NCBI GenBank assembly: GCA_030151865.1
Contig: JASLCK010000271.1
Location: forward strand, 1-8,416
Length of the DNA: 8,416 nt
From: Rhodospirillaceae bacterium
Lineage (GTDB): Bacteria > Pseudomonadota > Alphaproteobacteria > Rhodospirillales > Magnetospirillaceae
Direction: 5' to 3'
The stretch's first letter is position 1. Each line of letters begins with the position of its first letter. Under the pieces are notes generated by a model. It worked only from the letters and a program-made list of their open reading frames with translations. It was not told the origin of the DNA and searched no databases. This document shows positions 5,426-8,416 of the stretch, one piece after another. A program made the translations under genes and the position numbers.

Positions 5426-8416
5426 TCAGGGCGGCGGCAGGCCGACATGCACGTCGTGCTGCACATAGACCGTTTCGTTCTGACCGTTGTGGGTGCCATG
5501 CACCACCGTATAGCTATCGGTGGTGCCATTGACGGTCAGATTGACCGCGTTGGCATCCTGATGCCACCCCCCCGCGCCAAAGAAGTTGACCGTATTGGCC
5601 GAACCGCCCACCACCACCAACGCATGACTGGCGGCAGTTGTCCCCAAGGCCGAGCTGACCAAGGAATTATTGACCGCACTGGCCGAGAACACCGACGCAT
5701 CATTGAGATTAAGCGTTGATCCCTGGCTGGACGACAGATCGAAGACCGAGAAGTTTTCAACCGAATCGCTGCGATGCGCGCCGCTGGTGGTGCCTGCGGC
5801 CCCCACCACGCCGGAACCGGTCAGATCGATGGTGGAACCCGTGGCAAAATTGAACTTCAGCGTTGAAGCACCGCTGCCGCCGTCCAGATAGCTGAACGCG
5901 GTATCGCCCACCATCACGGTATTCTTGCCGTGACCGGCCAAAATGACATCGGCCCCGCCGCCACCCACCAGGGTCTGTTCGTTGCCGGTGCCAATCATCA
6001 CATCGGCCCCGCTGCCATTGGTGCTGTTGAACACACCCGCACTGGATACCTCCGCCGTAGTCGCCTGCAGCGAGACCCCGGTGTTCGAGAAGATCGGATT
6101 GAGGGCTATCCCTTGGCCCGTATAACCATCCAAGCCATAAATCTTGTCGAAGACCCCGCTATTGCTGGTAGCCGTGATAATATTGATGCTTTCACCACTG
6201 CTTGGCCCCAAACTTGTGCTGTCAGATGTGAGCCTGACATCAAGTTCACCACCAGCGGTAAAGCTTCCCGACACCGTCAATTCATCGTGGTGCCAGCTGC
6301 TATCGACTTGGCTATCGATATAGATATGCGACCCGGCATTCATGGTCAGCGCTTCGGTCACCGTTTCGGTACCGTAGGAATTCACCCCACCGGGATCGAA
6401 ACCCACGCTCAGATTGACGGTATGCGTTCCACCCGCCTGATCCTGGAGCAGGAACGTTTCCATGCCGTTCTGGCTGCTGCCGCTTGTGCCCTGATAAGTC
6501 CAGTCGCCCCCGTCGAAGCTCAAGGTGCCCAAGGCAGTAGCGGTAGGACTACCGATCAGTTGGCTACCGCTGCCAACCATGAACCCATGAAGACCCTGCT
6601 GGATGTCGGCAAAGGCGTTGATGGTGCCGTTCTGACCACTGGCAGCCAGAAGATATAAATTACTGTCGTTATAATATACTTCGGCCCCATCCATCAGCGT
6701 GACGGTACCGTCGGTCCCATTTGTATTGACCAAGGTGATGGAATGACCCGCTGTTTGCGCGTGGACAAAATCCGAACGGATACCGCCGACCTGGACGATA
6801 TCCATACCGCCCAAGCTGCTATCAACGGTCAGGTTGGCCGAGTTAGACGTCCAAACCCAATTGAAACCGGTGCCCAGCTTAACAAACAGATGATTGGCGG
6901 TAGTGTCGATCCCGCTGTCTAAAACGAGTTTAACGTTGGCTTCATGATGATTCGCCGACAGATCGATGGTCAGGTTCCTGTCCGCCATCGCCGAAGCATA
7001 CGTCCCTAGTTCCAACTGGCTGATGCCGGCGGTGTCTTCCACGGCAATCGTCTGGAACTTGGTCATGTGGACAAAGGCGTTGTCATCGGCAATTGGAACT
7101 TCCGGCCCAGCCTTCAGCACCAAAGTGTTGGTGCCAGTGCTGCCCGTCAGCGTGTCGTGGCTAAGATCGGAGCGATAGGCATAGACGCTCAGATTGGCGT
7201 CGGAACTGCCCGCCGCCAGATTGAGCGTCATATTCTGACCCGCGAACACAAACAACTCGCGATGGAAATCGCCACTCAGGTTCAGCACTTCGGTGGTATT
7301 CGAACCATAATTGATATTGGTCATCTGGGCGTCGTTGGCGTAGCTGCCCAGATTGACGGTGGCGCTACCCTGTGCGGTCAGGCCGTAAATCTTGCCATCG
7401 CTAATCGAATAGAAATGGTTCGAGAACAGATCGTCATCAACGGTGATGCCGGTGGTATCGGTCACGACGAACGTGGCACCGCCACCGCCGTTATTGCCGT
7501 TGGTGGTAACCCCTTGCAGTTCTGCCAACGTCCCCGTGATGATTGCGTTGGTGCCGGATTTGATCTGAATGACGCCAGGATTGTTCTGGTTGGTGACGAT
7601 GCTGCCGATAATCGTATAGACGAAACCGCCCGCCGTCACCGTCCCGTTGGTCAGATCGATGACCGGACTGTCCATGGTGGAGACGTCCAGATAAGTGCCG
7701 CCATCGGCGCTATTGGCCAAAACCGACGGCAAACCCGTCAGGGTGCTGATGTTGTGATAGGTGACGGTATGACCATTATCGAGGGTAATGGTGCCGTTAT
7801 AGAGGGAAGAGTTAGGACCACGCGGCGTTATTGACTGCTTGATATCAACAAAATGCAGCCCGTTCAGATCCAGGGTCGAAGTCCCCGTATCACCTTCGAA
7901 GTCCAGGTTGCTGGTTACACTGGTCCCCAGCTTGTAATAAGTGTTGCTCTGACCAGCGGCGAAACCGACCACGCCGCTGACATAATCGATCCCGCCAAAT
8001 CCGCCCACGGTATTGTTGCTAAGATCAACCGTCACCGTCGGATGGCTAGACGAAGTACTGTCGCTGAGGTCCATCCAGGTGTTGGAACCGTCACCGATCA
8101 GGGTGCCGCTGTTCTTACCCAACGAAATCCGTTCGACGTTATGCAAGGTGTCGATGTAGGGCGAAGCCGAGGTGAAATCGTGCGCCGCCTGGCCTTGATT
8201 CAGGGTACCGCTCCAGGTGAAACCGTTGCTGAGCTGGTAGGAGAAAGTCTGGCTGGCCCCCAGATTGATGATCACCACCGACGAGGAGTCGCTGTAATCC
8301 ATCAGATCGGCCGGTCGGCCGTTCGCTAAGCCACCTTCGCTGTCATAATAGTCGCTGCCGCGGCTGGACATGAAGGTCGCCCCGCCCTGACCGCTGATGA
8401 TGGTATCGTTGTAAGC
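5426..8416 (-). CDS. Very large secreted RTX-like protein, C-terminal 996 residues (5' end outside window)
   Basis: The frame is open from the right edge (8416) to TGA at 5428-5426. The ATG at 8371 is internal, since the 15 residues before it (including NDTIISGQGG) already fit the repeat style. The visible protein is rich in Gly, Ser, Thr, Asn and Asp, poor in Lys, and has no cysteine, as usual for secreted adhesin-like proteins. RTX-type nonapeptide sequence is clearest at visible residues about 797-850 (GSGADVMIGTG, GGGGADVILAGHG, LDGGSGAS); degenerate versions occur near the left end (DTIISGQGG, GTLIGDGSN). Between them are irregular beta-strand segments such as NLTIDLSANHH and ANLTVDSSLGG. 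Residues about 720-787 (GELDVRL, then INIITATSNSGVFDKIYGLDG, then GVSLQATTA) resemble the segment repeated in autotransporter-like proteins. The end, with GAGGW, SYTVVHG and TVYVQHDVHVG, resembles C-termini of type I-secreted RTX proteins. No beta-barrel domain follows, so type I secretion is more likely than autotransport. Function unknown; adhesion or surface layer is a guess. GC in sampled lines (about 52-57%) is lower than in its neighbours. Confidence 0.85.
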   Translation of the reverse strand, partial: AYNDTIISGQGGATFMSSRGSDYYDSEGGLANGRPADLMDYSDSSSVVIINLGASQTFSYQLSNGFTWSGTLNQGQAAHDFTSASPYIDTLHNVERISLGKNSGTLIGDGSNTWMDLSDSTSSSHPTVTVDLSNNTVGGFGGIDYVSGVVGFAAGQSNTYYKLGTSVTSNLDFEGDTGTSTLDLNGLHFVDIKQSITPRGPNSSLYNGTITLDNGHTVTYHNISTLTGLPSVLANSADGGTYLDVSTMDSPVIDLTNGTVTAGGFVYTIIGSIVTNQNNPGVIQIKSGTNAIITGTLAELQGVTTNGNNGGGGATFVVTDTTGITVDDDLFSNHFYSISDGKIYGLTAQGSATVNLGSYANDAQMTNINYGSNTTEVLNLSGDFHRELFVFAGQNMTLNLAAGSSDANLSVYAYRSDLSHDTLTGSTGTNTLVLKAGPEVPIADDNAFVHMTKFQTIAVEDTAGISQLELGTYASAMADRNLTIDLSANHHEANVKLVLDSGIDTTANHLFVKLGTGFNWVWTSNSANLTVDSSLGGMDIVQVGGIRSDFVHAQTAGHSITLVNTNGTDGTVTLMDGAEVYYNDSNLYLLAASGQNGTINAFADIQQGLHGFMVGSGSQLIGSPTATALGTLSFDGGDWTYQGTSGSSQNGMETFLLQDQAGGTHTVNLSVGFDPGGVNSYGTETVTEALTMNAGSHIYIDSQVDSSWHHDELTVSGSFTAGGELDVRLTSDSTSLGPSSGESINIITATSNSGVFDKIYGLDGYTGQGIALNPIFSNTGVSLQATTAEVSSAGVFNSTNGSGADVMIGTGNEQTLVGGGGADVILAGHGKNTVMVGDTAFSYLDGGSGASTLKFNFATGSTIDLTGSGVVGAAGTTSGAHRSDSVENFSVFDLSSSQGSTLNLNDASVFSASAVNNSLVSSALGTTAASHALVVVGGSANTVNFFGAGGWHQDANAVNLTVNGTTDSYTVVHGTHNGQNETVYVQHDVHVGLPPP

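Noticed and set aside
5930..6658. Long plus-strand frames opposite the RTX-like gene, also at 7067-7834 and 7853-8329
   Set aside because: They are antisense to the continuous RTX-like frame. Their translations are biased to Ile, Gly, Ala and Asp, as expected from reversing Asn/Thr/Val/Gly codons, and carry no family signature.
5426..8371. ATG at 8371 as the true start of the RTX-like protein
   Set aside because: The same frame stays open to the window edge and the upstream residues, including NDTIISGQGG, already match the repeat style, so this is an internal methionine.

Overview
The window looks like chromosomal DNA of a GC-rich alphaproteobacterium. A Rhodospirillales/Magnetospirillum-like host is my best guess. 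It rests on codon bias (GCC, CTG and ACC preferred), roughly 60-70% GC in sampled lines of the left part, and the gene families present. No rRNA or other taxonomic marker is in view. I see no tRNA, rRNA, CRISPR array, insertion sequence or phage gene.

Layout. (1) Bases 1-2191, plus strand: the 3' part of a DUF1800 gene followed 12 nt later by a complete DUF1501 gene with a Tat signal peptide. This widespread gene pair probably acts outside the cytoplasm; its biochemistry is not established. (2) Bases 2192-2301: a 110-nt regulatory gap with a strong palindrome, a second dyad and a stem-loop over the next ribosome binding site. (3) Bases 2302-3795, plus strand: a two-gene operon of a pirin-family protein and an FMN-dependent azoreductase (AzoR), closed by a strong intrinsic terminator at 3816-3853. 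(4) Bases 3906-4916, minus strand: a zinc-independent quinone oxidoreductase-type MDR protein, divergent from (5) an HxlR/DUF24-family regulator at 5005-5409, plus strand. Their 88-nt shared gap holds overlapping face-to-face promoter boxes and dyads. (6) Bases 5426-8416, minus strand: the C-terminal 996 residues of a very large, cysteine-free secreted protein with RTX-like repeats. It runs off the right edge, and its terminator hairpin is encoded inside the end of hxlR.

How the genes may work together. Pirin, AzoR, the quinone oxidoreductase and the HxlR regulator form a coherent quinone/electrophile or redox-stress cluster. In Bacillus subtilis the HxlR-family repressor YodB controls azoR1, so local control is plausible here. 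The pirin leader and the hxlR start region share a near-identical stretch around AAAATGG(A)ATAC, which could be a common operator. That link is an inference from sequence. The DUF1800/DUF1501 pair and the RTX-like protein seem functionally separate from the redox cluster.

Most unusual points: the arrangement of dyads and overlapping promoters in the qor-hxlR gap, the shared motif upstream of pirin, the terminator embedded in hxlR coding sequence, and the mosaic C-terminus of the large secreted protein.
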